NCBI GenBank assembly: GCA_900103495.1
Contig: FMWZ01000005.1
Coordinates: forward strand, 1-64,000
Direction: 5' to 3'
Origin: Lachnospiraceae bacterium G11
Lineage (GTDB): Bacteria > Bacillota > Clostridia > Lachnospirales > Lachnospiraceae
DNA: 64,000 nucleotides
The notes under the pieces are model-generated. The model did no database searches. It was not told the origin of the DNA and saw nothing but the letters and a program-made list of their open reading frames with translations. Below are positions 24,544 through 33,543 of this stretch, piece after piece (positions within the stretch are counted from its first letter, which is position 1; every line of letters starts with the position of its first letter). Made by a program: the position numbers and the translations under genes.

Positions 24544-27500
24544 GTGAAAGAGAAAGATTTCAAAAAAATTCTATCGTTGGTGATTTCATTCGTGATAATT
24601 GCCATATCTGTTTTTGCCACCCATCCTTTTGATGTAAAAGCTGCAAATCCATATGGAGGAACAGATTATTACATTGACGCTACAAGAGGAAGTGACAGGA
24701 ATTCAGGAAAATCGGAATCCAAGGCCTGGAAAACACTTACCAAGGCAAGTTCAGTTACATTTTCACCCGGCGACAGAATCTTGTTAAAGGCAGGAGAGGT
24801 ATGGAACAATCAGCAATTGTATCCGAAAGGTTCCGGAACGGAAGGCAAACCAATTGTCATAGATATGTATGGGGACGCAACTCTTGGTAAGCCTTATATT
24901 GCAACTAACGGAAATGTATCATGCCCGGTATCAAACCGTTATGGTACATACACAAAGGATTTGAACAAAGCCGGCCTGACGGGTGCAGTCGTACTTCAAA
25001 ATCAGCAATATTGGGAGATTCACAATCTCGAGATATCTAATGACGACAATTTCAACTCAAATATTACATCCGGAGCAGTTGTCAGAGACGGTATCAGCAT
25101 TACAATCAATGCAGATAAACTTTCCGGTTCGTCAGACAAAGTTATGGATTATTTCAGGATCTCAGACTGTTATATTCATGACATTGATGGCCCTTCAACC
25201 TGGCAGAAAATCCATTATGGTGGCGTAGTATTCCAGGTATTCGGAAGCAAGCAATATAACCAATATGAAGATGGAGCTTATTATTTTAAAGATGTACGCA
25301 TAGAAAATAATCGCTTCTATAAGACGGAACTTCATGCTGTTGAGTTCAGTTTTAACTGGTTTGGAGACAGTGCCGGACAATATGATGAATCCGGAAAGTA
25401 CCATGAAGGCTGGGAGCAGCTGTGGGTACGAACCAAGGACCTTTACAGCAGGGATGTATATATTGGGCATAACTACTGTGAAAGTATTGGTCAGGGAGCT
25501 ATTCAACTTGCAAACACAAAAAATATGACGGTTGAATACAATGAAGTGAATGGATTCCTGGAAAGATATAATGCTGTTTCTTGTGGATTGTATTTATGGG
25601 CAGGCGCTGATAGTGTCATGCAGTACAATGAGGTTTATAACGGACCATACGATGAGTATGACGGAACTCCTTGGGATATGGAGTATACGAATTTTGATGT
25701 GACGTATCAGTACAACTACTCACATGATAATGCTGCGGGATGGATGTCATACATGGGTAATAGTTCAAATTCTATTGCTCGTTATAATTTGTCAGTAAAT
25801 GATAATGGCGTAATTGTTAAGAATATGCTTTCAACCAACTATGCGCCAAGTTATTTTGTGAATAACGTGTTTATTTATGATGCTGCGCAAATGGATTATT
25901 TCCATGACGAGATATTTAAAGATACAGTGTATTTCTATAACAATGTATTTTATAATACTTCGTCATCAACTCCAACCAAGTGGTATAGAAGGCCGAATGC
26001 ATTAAATAATGCGGTTTTCTCGAATAATAACTTCTACGAGGCAGGCGGAAATCATTCAACTCAGGAACCTGCAGATGCGAATAAAGTAGTTGCAAATCCT
26101 GGATTTGTCGGCAATGTTTCTTCATACGCACAAAATAACGGGGTTGAAAACATTGTTGCATCGGCCGGAACTTTTATGATATCCGGAAATTCTCCTTTGA
26201 TTGATGCGGGCCACTATTGCGCTGCTTGTGGAACAAAAGATTTCTTCGGAAATGATATTTATTATGGCGACGAAATTGATATTGGAATTCATGAATACCC
26301 TCAGGGAGTAAGAGTTAATAATCCTGTTGAAAAGCCTTTGGACGGTTCTGGGCAGGATGACAGGGTGAATCTTGCCATTGGTGCTACGGCAACGGCAAAT
26401 TATACCCATCCAAGAGGAGACCTGGGCGCGGAGAAACTGGTAGATGGAAATGCAGCCACACGATGGGCATGTTGCGATCCGGGTGATATGACAGGAGGAT
26501 ATCCCATTTATCTTACTATTGATTTTGGAAGTCGAATTAGCTTTGACGAGGTAGTGCTTAAAGAGTATTACGATTCTGGAACGAATTACAGAGTTGAGCG
26601 ATTTGAACTTCAAAAATGGGATGCTGATACAAATTCATGGGTTACTTTTGACAGCGATAATCAGGGGATTGGAGCTGAGAAGAGCAAGGCTGACTTTGGA
26701 AATGTTACAAGTAATAAGCTAAGGGTTGCAATTACCAAGCAGTATTCAACAGAGGTCTGGACACCGACACTAACAGAAATTGAGGTGTACAACAATTCGG
26801 GATATGTTGAACCCATAATAATAGATGATGAAACTAATCCTACGCTGGATAGCTATCAGGGAACATATGATTTAAATCCTGCAGTATATACGCCTATAGA
26901 GATACAGGTGGATTACGATGGAGATGTGCTTGTAGAACTGGCTTATTATGGCAGTGAGGGAAACAAACTTAGAACTCTTTATCCGAATGCCGAATATACT
27001 CTGGACAATAATGTGTATTTGATAAGCGATTCTTTCTTATCTACTCTGCCCGTTGGAAACTGTACCTTGCAATTTGCTTTTGCTTCAGGCCAAAGACTAA
27101 TTTATAACCTTGAGGTTGTCAGCACAGGCTCTTCAAATCCTCCGAACACAGTAAACTATGCTCTTAGCGCAACCGCAACTGCAAATTATACTCATCCGAG
27201 AGGTGATCTGGGCGCGGAAAAGTTGATAGATGGAAACTATTCTACGCGATGGGCATGTTGTGACCCTGATGCTATGACTAATGGATATCCGATTTATATA
27301 ACCATTGATTTTGGTATGCCAAAGGATGTTTCAAAGGTGATACTGAAGGAGTACTCAGACTGGGCTACCAACTATAGAGTAGAAAACTTTGAGATTCAGA
27401 GTTGGGATGGATCAACATGGAATACTATTTCTTCGCAAACGAACGGAATAGGTGAAAGCTTAACAGTGGAAGACTTTACCATGGTTAACACTTCCCAAAT

Positions 27501-27573
27501 CAGGATAGTTATCACAAAACAGTATTCTTCAGAATACTGGACGCCTACAATCAGAGAAATTGAGGTTTATTAA
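24544..27573 (+). CDS. lnbX: Secreted GH136-like lacto-N-biosidase with CBM32-like domains
   Basis: A 1009-aa secreted protein. GTG 24544 is chosen because GGGAGG stands 5 nt upstream, giving a clean signal peptide (residues 1-33, cleaved near DVKA-AN). Residues 35-590 look like a right-handed beta-helix (YYIDATRGSDRNSG at its start, then many asparagine-rich turns). D378 and D385 in PWDMEYTNFD are 7 residues apart, the spacing of the two catalytic aspartates of Bifidobacterium LnbX. Two F5/8-type (CBM32-like) domains (about 615-755 and 875-1009) flank a CBM-X2-like segment. The assignment is supported by a LnbY-like gene 14 nt downstream and by GH112 in the locus. It would cut lacto-N-tetraose-type chains to lacto-N-biose outside the cell. 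Confidence 0.75.
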   Translation: MKEKDFKKILSLVISFVIIAISVFATHPFDVKAANPYGGTDYYIDATRGSDRNSGKSESKAWKTLTKASSVTFSPGDRILLKAGEVWNNQQLYPKGSGTEGKPIVIDMYGDATLGKPYIATNGNVSCPVSNRYGTYTKDLNKAGLTGAVVLQNQQYWEIHNLEISNDDNFNSNITSGAVVRDGISITINADKLSGSSDKVMDYFRISDCYIHDIDGPSTWQKIHYGGVVFQVFGSKQYNQYEDGAYYFKDVRIENNRFYKTELHAVEFSFNWFGDSAGQYDESGKYHEGWEQLWVRTKDLYSRDVYIGHNYCESIGQGAIQLANTKNMTVEYNEVNGFLERYNAVSCGLYLWAGADSVMQYNEVYNGPYDEYDGTPWDMEYTNFDVTYQYNYSHDNAAGWMSYMGNSSNSIARYNLSVNDNGVIVKNMLSTNYAPSYFVNNVFIYDAAQMDYFHDEIFKDTVYFYNNVFYNTSSSTPTKWYRRPNALNNAVFSNNNFYEAGGNHSTQEPADANKVVANPGFVGNVSSYAQNNGVENIVASAGTFMISGNSPLIDAGHYCAACGTKDFFGNDIYYGDEIDIGIHEYPQGVRVNNPVEKPLDGSGQDDRVNLAIGATATANYTHPRGDLGAEKLVDGNAATRWACCDPGDMTGGYPIYLTIDFGSRISFDEVVLKEYYDSGTNYRVERFELQKWDADTNSWVTFDSDNQGIGAEKSKADFGNVTSNKLRVAITKQYSTEVWTPTLTEIEVYNNSGYVEPIIIDDETNPTLDSYQGTYDLNPAVYTPIEIQVDYDGDVLVELAYYGSEGNKLRTLYPNAEYTLDNNVYLISDSFLSTLPVGNCTLQFAFASGQRLIYNLEVVSTGSSNPPNTVNYALSATATANYTHPRGDLGAEKLIDGNYSTRWACCDPDAMTNGYPIYITIDFGMPKDVSKVILKEYSDWATNYRVENFEIQSWDGSTWNTISSQTNGIGESLTVEDFTMVNTSQIRIVITKQYSSEYWTPTIREIEVY

Positions 27574-27587
27574 TTGACAGGTGAAGA

Positions 27588-28451
27588 ATGAAGAAGAAAA
27601 TTGTAATCATATCGATATTAACATTTGCTTGTATAGCGTGCTTTTGCGTAATAGCAGTTTATTTATCTTCAAATGCCGGGTATAGAATCACGAAGAAGGA
27701 ACTGGAATTTCATAAGAATATAATGCGAAATGAGATTAGAAATTATTACTATGCAAATTTTGGACTTGAAGTGGATTCTGAAACCTGGGATAAGGAAGTG
27801 AACGGAATAACCCCGGAAGAGTATCTAACGGAATGTGCTCTTAACCAGAGCAGATTGGATAGAGCTCTATTTATCATTGCGCATGAAGAGGGTTTGATTG
27901 AATACGATGATTACGATGGATTTCTTAACGCACTAAAAAGAGAGAACGAATCAAGGAGAAAAGATATTCTAGCGGGCAAGGTGGTATACGGACTGACAGA
28001 GTTTACGCCGGAAGAGTATTATAAGCACGTAATGGCTGATATTGAGAATGAACTGTTACGGCGAATTAACGTAGATGAGACGGAAGTTAAAAAGTATTTG
28101 GATGAAAATAAAGAAGAGTGGGTGAATAACATTACGACTTTGTATATTTCAGATGCTATAGTCGATGAAAATGGTGCTGTGAAATCCACAAAAGACTATG
28201 TTTTCTCCAATGATAGTTACAGCGAAGACATAAAGAAATGTCCCGAGGCACGGATTGCGGCGGAGAAGCTGGAGGTCGGTGAAAGCCAGTCTTATACAGA
28301 CGAAAACGGGTATTTGCATACTGTAACAATGCTGGATAAACAGATAGCTAGTGGAGATATGTATGCTGAATACGAACAAAGAGCCAGAAAGAAATTGGCG
28401 CTCAAAGTGTTGGAGAGTCAAGTGACAGACCTGGCAAAAACCATTGGTTAG
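27588..28451 (+). CDS. lnbY: LnbY-like membrane-anchored folding chaperone (SurA/PrsA-like)
   Basis: A 287-aa protein with one N-terminal membrane helix (residues 5-27) and an extracellular part rich in charged helices. Residues 35-115 (ITKKELEFHKNIMRNEIR, then TPEEYLTECALNQSRLDRAL) resemble the N-terminal chaperone domain of SurA/PrsA-type foldases; a clear parvulin active site was not recognised. Bifidobacterial GH136 LnbX needs the partner protein LnbY to fold, and in some Clostridiales the two are fused. Here the gene directly follows the GH136-like gene after 14 nt, which is the main basis of the call. Its last 4 nt overlap the end of the convergent yesN-type gene. Confidence 0.65.
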   Translation: MKKKIVIISILTFACIACFCVIAVYLSSNAGYRITKKELEFHKNIMRNEIRNYYYANFGLEVDSETWDKEVNGITPEEYLTECALNQSRLDRALFIIAHEEGLIEYDDYDGFLNALKRENESRRKDILAGKVVYGLTEFTPEEYYKHVMADIENELLRRINVDETEVKKYLDENKEEWVNNITTLYISDAIVDENGAVKSTKDYVFSNDSYSEDIKKCPEARIAAEKLEVGESQSYTDENGYLHTVTMLDKQIASGDMYAEYEQRARKKLALKVLESQVTDLAKTIG

Positions 28452-30037
28452 TTTCCGCTTTTGTATTCGGATGGCGATATTCCATAGTATTTTTTAAAGA
28501 TCCTGCTGAAATATAATTGATCCTCAATCCCGACTTGAAGGGCAATCTCTTTTAAATATGTGTCAGATGAGGCCGCTTTGATTAACGAGGCGGCCTTTTC
28601 CATTTTTAATTTTGTAATATAACTGGTTATGTTTAGTCCAGTTTCAGCCTTGAAAATTTTGCTTAGGTAGGACGGACTAATGCCTACATGGGAAGAAATC
28701 TCATCCAGGGAAATCTTGTGATAGCAGTTTTTGCTTATGTAAGATATGGCTGATTTGACATCCTGTCGGATGTTGTTTGCGTTATCAACTGATAAACCTG
28801 TTATGGGAGCAAAAATTGCACTACAGGAATCGGCCATAATGTCATATATATCTCTTGAAGTTTCTGCTTTTCTTATATTCTCCTTCTGTTCATCCAGATA
28901 ATCGTGGGTTTCTGCTGAATGGGACGGATTCAGGTATTCTAACATGTCCAGAGTTTTCTCAAAGAATTTTCTTAAAATCTCCGGATATACATGCCTTTGT
29001 GCGCATAATGCTATTATTTCATCTATGCGTACGTAGGTCTGCTCCAGCTTATTATTGTTATTTTTCTGGATTTCAGAAGCAAAATCTTTATAATATGCGA
29101 AATCCATATAATGCTGAGGAGTGAAAGAAGCCGCATTTATAACGCCCAAAGGATTGTAAAAACTGAAATCCAAAAGGAGAGAGGCCTGTTGATATGTGGT
29201 CTTAAATTGCTTAAGGTCGGCAATGCCTGTTCCAAAAACAATATCCGATTCCAACGATATATAGAGAGAAAGAGCTTGAGAAAGCTTGGTAAAAATAGAC
29301 TCTACCAGTTTCACATCTGCATTTTCGATTTCTGAAGTCGGGAAAACAACCATAATCTTGGCAGGTGAAATAAAAACAATTTCTTTCTCACGAATGTCGT
29401 TTAGAGATTCATATACGATATCATATATGAGGTGTCCGTCGGTATTACTTTCATTCTTGCTTTTAAGGCGAATAAGTCCGAAACATGACGGCGAAGCAAG
29501 ATAATTATCTTCATCTAATTCTTGAAACATCTCCTCCGGATAATCAAGAGCCTCAAGATAGTCTTTAAAGCGATTTAAAAACAGCTTTTTCTGAGCAGTG
29601 AGATCCTTAGAGGAAAGACCCTCTTGTATAGATGGATTTGTCTCATTTATTCCCTGCTTTTTAATCAGTCTTTGCGTGATATCGGAGAGAACATCTTTGA
29701 GGGGTTCTGCTTCGATACTGACTTTTAGAATGTAGTTTGCGGCGCCTTGAACCAAGGCAGAGCGAACGGAATCAAAGTCATCATAGTTACTGATAACGAG
29801 AATTTCTCCTTTATAGTTTTGGGAGTTTAGCTCCTTTATTAACTCCAATCCGTCCATTCTTGGCATTTTTAGATCAGTTATTACCAAATCGGGAGATTCT
29901 TCTTCTACATACTTTAAGGCCTCGACACCGTCTGAGGCTGTGGCAATAATCGAGTATCCATATTCTTCCCAATTAATAATGGATTTGAGAGCTATTTTCA
30001 CTATGGGTTCATCATCAACTATAAGTACTTTATACAT
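28448..30037 (-). CDS. Response regulator, YesN type (receiver plus AraC DNA-binding domain)
   Basis: A 529-aa cytosolic regulator. Residues 1-120 form a receiver domain with acidic pair DD (8-9), phosphorylation site D55 in LVITDLKMPRMDG and a conserved lysine in ILKVS. A central region of about 290 residues links to two AraC-type helix-turn-helix motifs (SLDEISSHVGISPSYLSKIF and LKEIALQVGIEDQLYFSRIF). It is encoded just after its partner kinase (14-nt gap) and lies between the lacto-N-biosidase pair and the ABC importer, so it probably switches on both in response to extracellular glycan. Confidence 0.9.
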   Translation of the reverse strand: MYKVLIVDDEPIVKIALKSIINWEEYGYSIIATASDGVEALKYVEEESPDLVITDLKMPRMDGLELIKELNSQNYKGEILVISNYDDFDSVRSALVQGAANYILKVSIEAEPLKDVLSDITQRLIKKQGINETNPSIQEGLSSKDLTAQKKLFLNRFKDYLEALDYPEEMFQELDEDNYLASPSCFGLIRLKSKNESNTDGHLIYDIVYESLNDIREKEIVFISPAKIMVVFPTSEIENADVKLVESIFTKLSQALSLYISLESDIVFGTGIADLKQFKTTYQQASLLLDFSFYNPLGVINAASFTPQHYMDFAYYKDFASEIQKNNNNKLEQTYVRIDEIIALCAQRHVYPEILRKFFEKTLDMLEYLNPSHSAETHDYLDEQKENIRKAETSRDIYDIMADSCSAIFAPITGLSVDNANNIRQDVKSAISYISKNCYHKISLDEISSHVGISPSYLSKIFKAETGLNITSYITKLKMEKAASLIKAASSDTYLKEIALQVGIEDQLYFSRIFKKYYGISPSEYKSGN

Positions 30038-30051
30038 GTGAGTCCCTTTCC

Positions 30052-31806
30052 CTATGGCTTGATGGCGGGTATCAAAACAGTGCAGACGGTTCCTTTATTT
30101 TTCTCGCTTTTAATTGTTACTCCGTATGGATCGCCAAAGTTCAGTTTAATTCTTTGATTGACGTTTTCGGTTCCAAGGCCTTTTAACGGATTAGTAGATG
30201 ATGCAGTACTATCGTTTGAGGTTAAGACCTCATTTACATCAAAGCCTACCCCGTCATCTTCGATTTCTATGCATATGTCGCTGCCTATTTCCTTGCACTT
30301 TATACAAATGTTAAGAATTCGCCCATCATTTGGAGCACCATGAACAATTGAATTCTCGATTAAAGGTTGAAGGAGCAATTTGGGTATTTTGTTTTTGAGA
30401 ATACTTTCGTCCAATTCAAAAATCTCAGTAAAACTTCCGGCATATCTTATTTTCATAATTGCCATGTAGTTTTTTAGGTTGTTCATTTCTTCTTCTATGG
30501 AAATAAATTCATTCTTTTCCACAAGTGTATTTTTTAATAGCTCACTTAATGACTTGATTCCCTCGCTAACGACCTCATCGTGGTTCATTTGGGCTACAAG
30601 CTTTAGGGTATTGAGAGTGTTAAAAAGAAAATGTGGGTTGATTTGATATTGGAGCATCTGAAGTTCAACTTCTCTTTTTTGTTTTTCCTGAAGCTTTTGA
30701 ATTTGCAGCAGCGAAGATATTTCCTCAACCATAGAGTTGATGCTGCCTGCAAGGAAAGCCAATTCATCCTGGCCGGAGTCGTTTATTCTAACACTCAAAT
30801 CACCTTGTTCTATGTCTTTGCATGCTGATGCCATGTTTTCCACCGGGTCTGCTATGCTGGAGTGAATGAAGAGCAGAATGAAACAACAAACACAAATGAG
30901 CAGAATGGCTACTATAGTGACGTCTCTGGCAATGACACTTGCAGCGGAATCAATATATGAATAAGGCACAAATGAAAGGAAGAATTTATCTATGTCACGG
31001 TTATAAAAATAGGTTACCTGTTGCCTTTCGCCATCGATATCAAGAGTAAAGGTTCCGGAGTTCTTATTGATTGCATTAATATTTTTAATTATTTCAGAAG
31101 AGTTATATTTTTCTCCCAAAGGGATGGAACGATCCCAAGATGACAGAACTGTTCCGTATGCGTCCATGAGGATTATGTTTGATCCATCATGGATTTCTGC
31201 GGGGTTTAATACTGTTTTGGAAAATAGACCTTCGTCGATGGATATCAGGGTAAAGCCGATTATTTCCTTTTTTTGATAGTGGTTATATATCTTGCGTGAA
31301 AGCACGATGATGTCGCGGCCACTGTAGGTTTTAACATATGTAAAGCTGTCTTTATCTTCATTCAGGGTCTTGCTGTATATTTCTTCCAAATCCTTTTGGA
31401 AAAAACCGTCATAGCCAAGATCGTAGAAAAGCCTTCCATTTTTATCAAGGATGGTAATGTTCTTTGCGTTGGCAGGATAAATGATTCTGGTTTTGACTAT
31501 GTCCTGGATGCTGAGGATTGTTTTGTTCTTCTCGATATCGGACATATCATATTTTAAAAGAGCCTCTTGGATATCTTCATTGATACATATAGAGCCACAA
31601 ACATACTGGTACTTTTCAATCTCCCCCTTCATGTTTGTGTTTATGAGTGAAAGTAATTGCTTATTTGAATCGGCGAGCTTTCTTTTGGCAGAATTACTGC
31701 TTAACTTATAGGTAAAAAAACTTATAAGAATTATAGGAATAATGGAAAGCAGCAAAAAGCAAACCAGCAGTCTTTTCTTAAGTTTTATTTTTCTTACCAG
31801 GTTCAT
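30052..31806 (-). CDS. Sensor histidine kinase, YesM type
   Basis: A 584-aa membrane kinase. Two membrane segments (about 15-37 and 290-312) enclose a large extracellular sensor domain, probably Cache-like. A HAMP domain (IADPVENMASACKDIEQGDL...) is followed by a His_kinase domain with YQINPHFLFNTLNTLKL (phospho-acceptor histidine near residue 390) and an ATPase domain with LLQPLIENSIVHGA and the G box IEDDGVGFD. This is the LytS/YesM layout common in Firmicutes glycan loci. Start ATG 31806 follows AAGGATATTTC. It is divergent from the ABC importer it likely controls. Confidence 0.9.
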   Translation of the reverse strand: MNLVRKIKLKKRLLVCFLLLSIIPIILISFFTYKLSSNSAKRKLADSNKQLLSLINTNMKGEIEKYQYVCGSICINEDIQEALLKYDMSDIEKNKTILSIQDIVKTRIIYPANAKNITILDKNGRLFYDLGYDGFFQKDLEEIYSKTLNEDKDSFTYVKTYSGRDIIVLSRKIYNHYQKKEIIGFTLISIDEGLFSKTVLNPAEIHDGSNIILMDAYGTVLSSWDRSIPLGEKYNSSEIIKNINAINKNSGTFTLDIDGERQQVTYFYNRDIDKFFLSFVPYSYIDSAASVIARDVTIVAILLICVCCFILLFIHSSIADPVENMASACKDIEQGDLSVRINDSGQDELAFLAGSINSMVEEISSLLQIQKLQEKQKREVELQMLQYQINPHFLFNTLNTLKLVAQMNHDEVVSEGIKSLSELLKNTLVEKNEFISIEEEMNNLKNYMAIMKIRYAGSFTEIFELDESILKNKIPKLLLQPLIENSIVHGAPNDGRILNICIKCKEIGSDICIEIEDDGVGFDVNEVLTSNDSTASSTNPLKGLGTENVNQRIKLNFGDPYGVTIKSEKNKGTVCTVLIPAIKP

Positions 31807-32060
31807 ATGAAATATCCTTTCATGATATTTGTATTTTAATATAAAAAAACATCAGAATCCATAAAGTGAGCAGACAAGCAAGATAAATCTATAATGATGA
31901 CAAAATAATCCATATCGAGGTTTCAAATGGAAGTATAAATTAGAATTAAATATCCATATGATGAACAAGATAAGAAATGTACAAGGGGAATGGATGAAAA
32001 TACAATGGTATTGTCAAGTTGATTGATGCCGGCGGAAAACTACAAATTAATGGAGGAGAA
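31807..32060. promoter_or_regulatory. Divergent control region of the LNB importer
   Basis: This AT-rich stretch lies between the sensor kinase and the importer operon. ATAATCCAT at 31905-31913 is also found at 24449-24457, upstream of the GH136-like gene, and a related ATATCCAT lies at 31949-31956, about 44 bp on. A TACAAT -10-like box (32000-32005) is part of a small palindrome ACAATGGTATTGT. These are candidate YesN sites and promoter; the -35 is weak. Confidence 0.4.
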
Positions 32061-33482
32061 ATGATGAAAAAGTCATTAAAGAGATTTGTTGCTTTGGCAA
32101 GTACACTCTGTTTAATGCTTGGAGCCGTTGGGTGCGGAAGCGAAGCTTCACCTGCTCAACAAAGCGCAGAGCCCGACACAACGCCCCAAGCTGAGGCTAG
32201 TACAGAGAAAGCAACAATCGATGATACAGAGAATCAGGAACTTAATATAGCAGTATTCCAGGGCGGTTTCGGAGATGCATATTGGAATGCGGTTGTTGAA
32301 CTCTTTGAAAAGACACATGAGGGCGTTAAAGTAAACATGACCATAAGCCCCACAATCGCAGAAATAATCAGACCTCAGATAGTGGCAGGGAATGCACCTG
32401 ATTTCATTTCCCTTAATGATTCAGCAGAAGATGGGTTAATCTTATCCCTCATTAAGGAAAACGCTCTTTTGGATATAACTGACGTTTTTGACGGTGATAA
32501 TTACGCGGGAACAGGAAAATTAAGGGACGATATTAAGGATGGATTGCTTGAAAGCAAGAAGTGTGCACCTTATACCGATGACAAGAGAATTTACCTTGCT
32601 CCTTTCAATACCGGTCCTCAGGGGCTCGTTTACAATAAGACAGCTTTTGATCAAAAGGGATGGAAGATTCCTGAGACATGGGATGATTTCTTCGCTCTTG
32701 GAGATACAGTGCAGGCAGACGGAAGATCGCTTTTCACTTATCAGGGAATTTACCCTGGTTACTTAGAGGAAATGCTATGGCCGGCAATTGCTTCAGCATG
32801 TGGAATGGACGCCATTGAGAAGATTTGGGCATATGAAGAAGGCTCTTTCAATAACCCCGAGGTTCTTGCAGTATTGCAGAAATTTGCTGATATCAGCAAA
32901 AACGGCTATATGCTTCCTGGAACAGTGGGTATGAACCATACAGAATCCCAGTCAGAGATGATGCTTGGAAAGGCTGCGTTTATTACAAACGGTACATGGA
33001 TGGAGAGTGAAATGGCTGAGGCACCCAGAGAGGAAGGCTTCGAGTTTGCCATGGCTCCCACACCCAGCATGAAGGCGGGAGATACACATTATGTTCTCGA
33101 CAGCTGTGAGCAGTTTTCGATTCCCGCAGCAGCAAAGAACCCTGAACTTGCAAAGGAATTTTTAAGATTCCTGTATTCGGATGAATCCGTTAAACTTTTT
33201 GCTGAGAAGGCCGGGGCCGTAATGGCTACAAAGACCGGCAGAGAGCTTGCTAAGGATTATATCTCTACGGCAACCTACAACATGTACGGAATATACGACG
33301 AACCCAATACCGCTTCTCTTATCATGAATTTTGAGGCACTTCCCGAGAACTGTAAGATCAATGTGTCTGATGAGGTTTTCAATCCTATGATTTCTCTCTT
33401 CAACGGCGAGATTACAGCGGAAGAATGGGCAGAAAGTGTAGAAGCAGCATTTGCTCAGATTCGTGCAGATAAAGCAAAATAG
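32061..33482 (+). CDS. Carbohydrate ABC transporter substrate-binding lipoprotein (CUT1)
   Basis: A 473-aa lipoprotein with signal peptide and lipobox at C25 (LGAVGC), a Ser/Thr/Glu-rich linker, and a type 2 sugar-binding domain of the solute-binding family 1 (IAVFQGGFGDAYWNAVVELF, GPQGLVYNKTAFDQKGWKIP, GKAAFITNGTWMESEMA). The start at ATG 32061 (or 32064) follows GGAGGAG. It begins an operon with two permeases, a fucosidase and a GH112 phosphorylase, so the expected ligand is lacto-N-biose, galacto-N-biose or a fucosylated form. The ATPase (MsmK type) is not in the operon, as is usual for CUT1 systems in Firmicutes. Confidence 0.85.
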   Translation: MMKKSLKRFVALASTLCLMLGAVGCGSEASPAQQSAEPDTTPQAEASTEKATIDDTENQELNIAVFQGGFGDAYWNAVVELFEKTHEGVKVNMTISPTIAEIIRPQIVAGNAPDFISLNDSAEDGLILSLIKENALLDITDVFDGDNYAGTGKLRDDIKDGLLESKKCAPYTDDKRIYLAPFNTGPQGLVYNKTAFDQKGWKIPETWDDFFALGDTVQADGRSLFTYQGIYPGYLEEMLWPAIASACGMDAIEKIWAYEEGSFNNPEVLAVLQKFADISKNGYMLPGTVGMNHTESQSEMMLGKAAFITNGTWMESEMAEAPREEGFEFAMAPTPSMKAGDTHYVLDSCEQFSIPAAAKNPELAKEFLRFLYSDESVKLFAEKAGAVMATKTGRELAKDYISTATYNMYGIYDEPNTASLIMNFEALPENCKINVSDEVFNPMISLFNGEITAEEWAESVEAAFAQIRADKAK

Positions 33483-33492
33483 AAACAAGTGG

Positions 33493-33530
33493 GAAACGGT
33501 CTAAAGTGAAGGCTTTAGGCCGTTTCTTTT
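33493..33530 (+). terminator. Internal terminator after the binding protein gene
   Basis: GAAACGGTCTAAAG (33493-33506) pairs with CTTTAGGCCGTTTC (33513-33526) with one G-U-type mismatch, followed by TTTT. It lies between the binding-protein and permease genes. Confidence 0.75.
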
Positions 33531-33543
33531 AAGAAGAGGAAAC

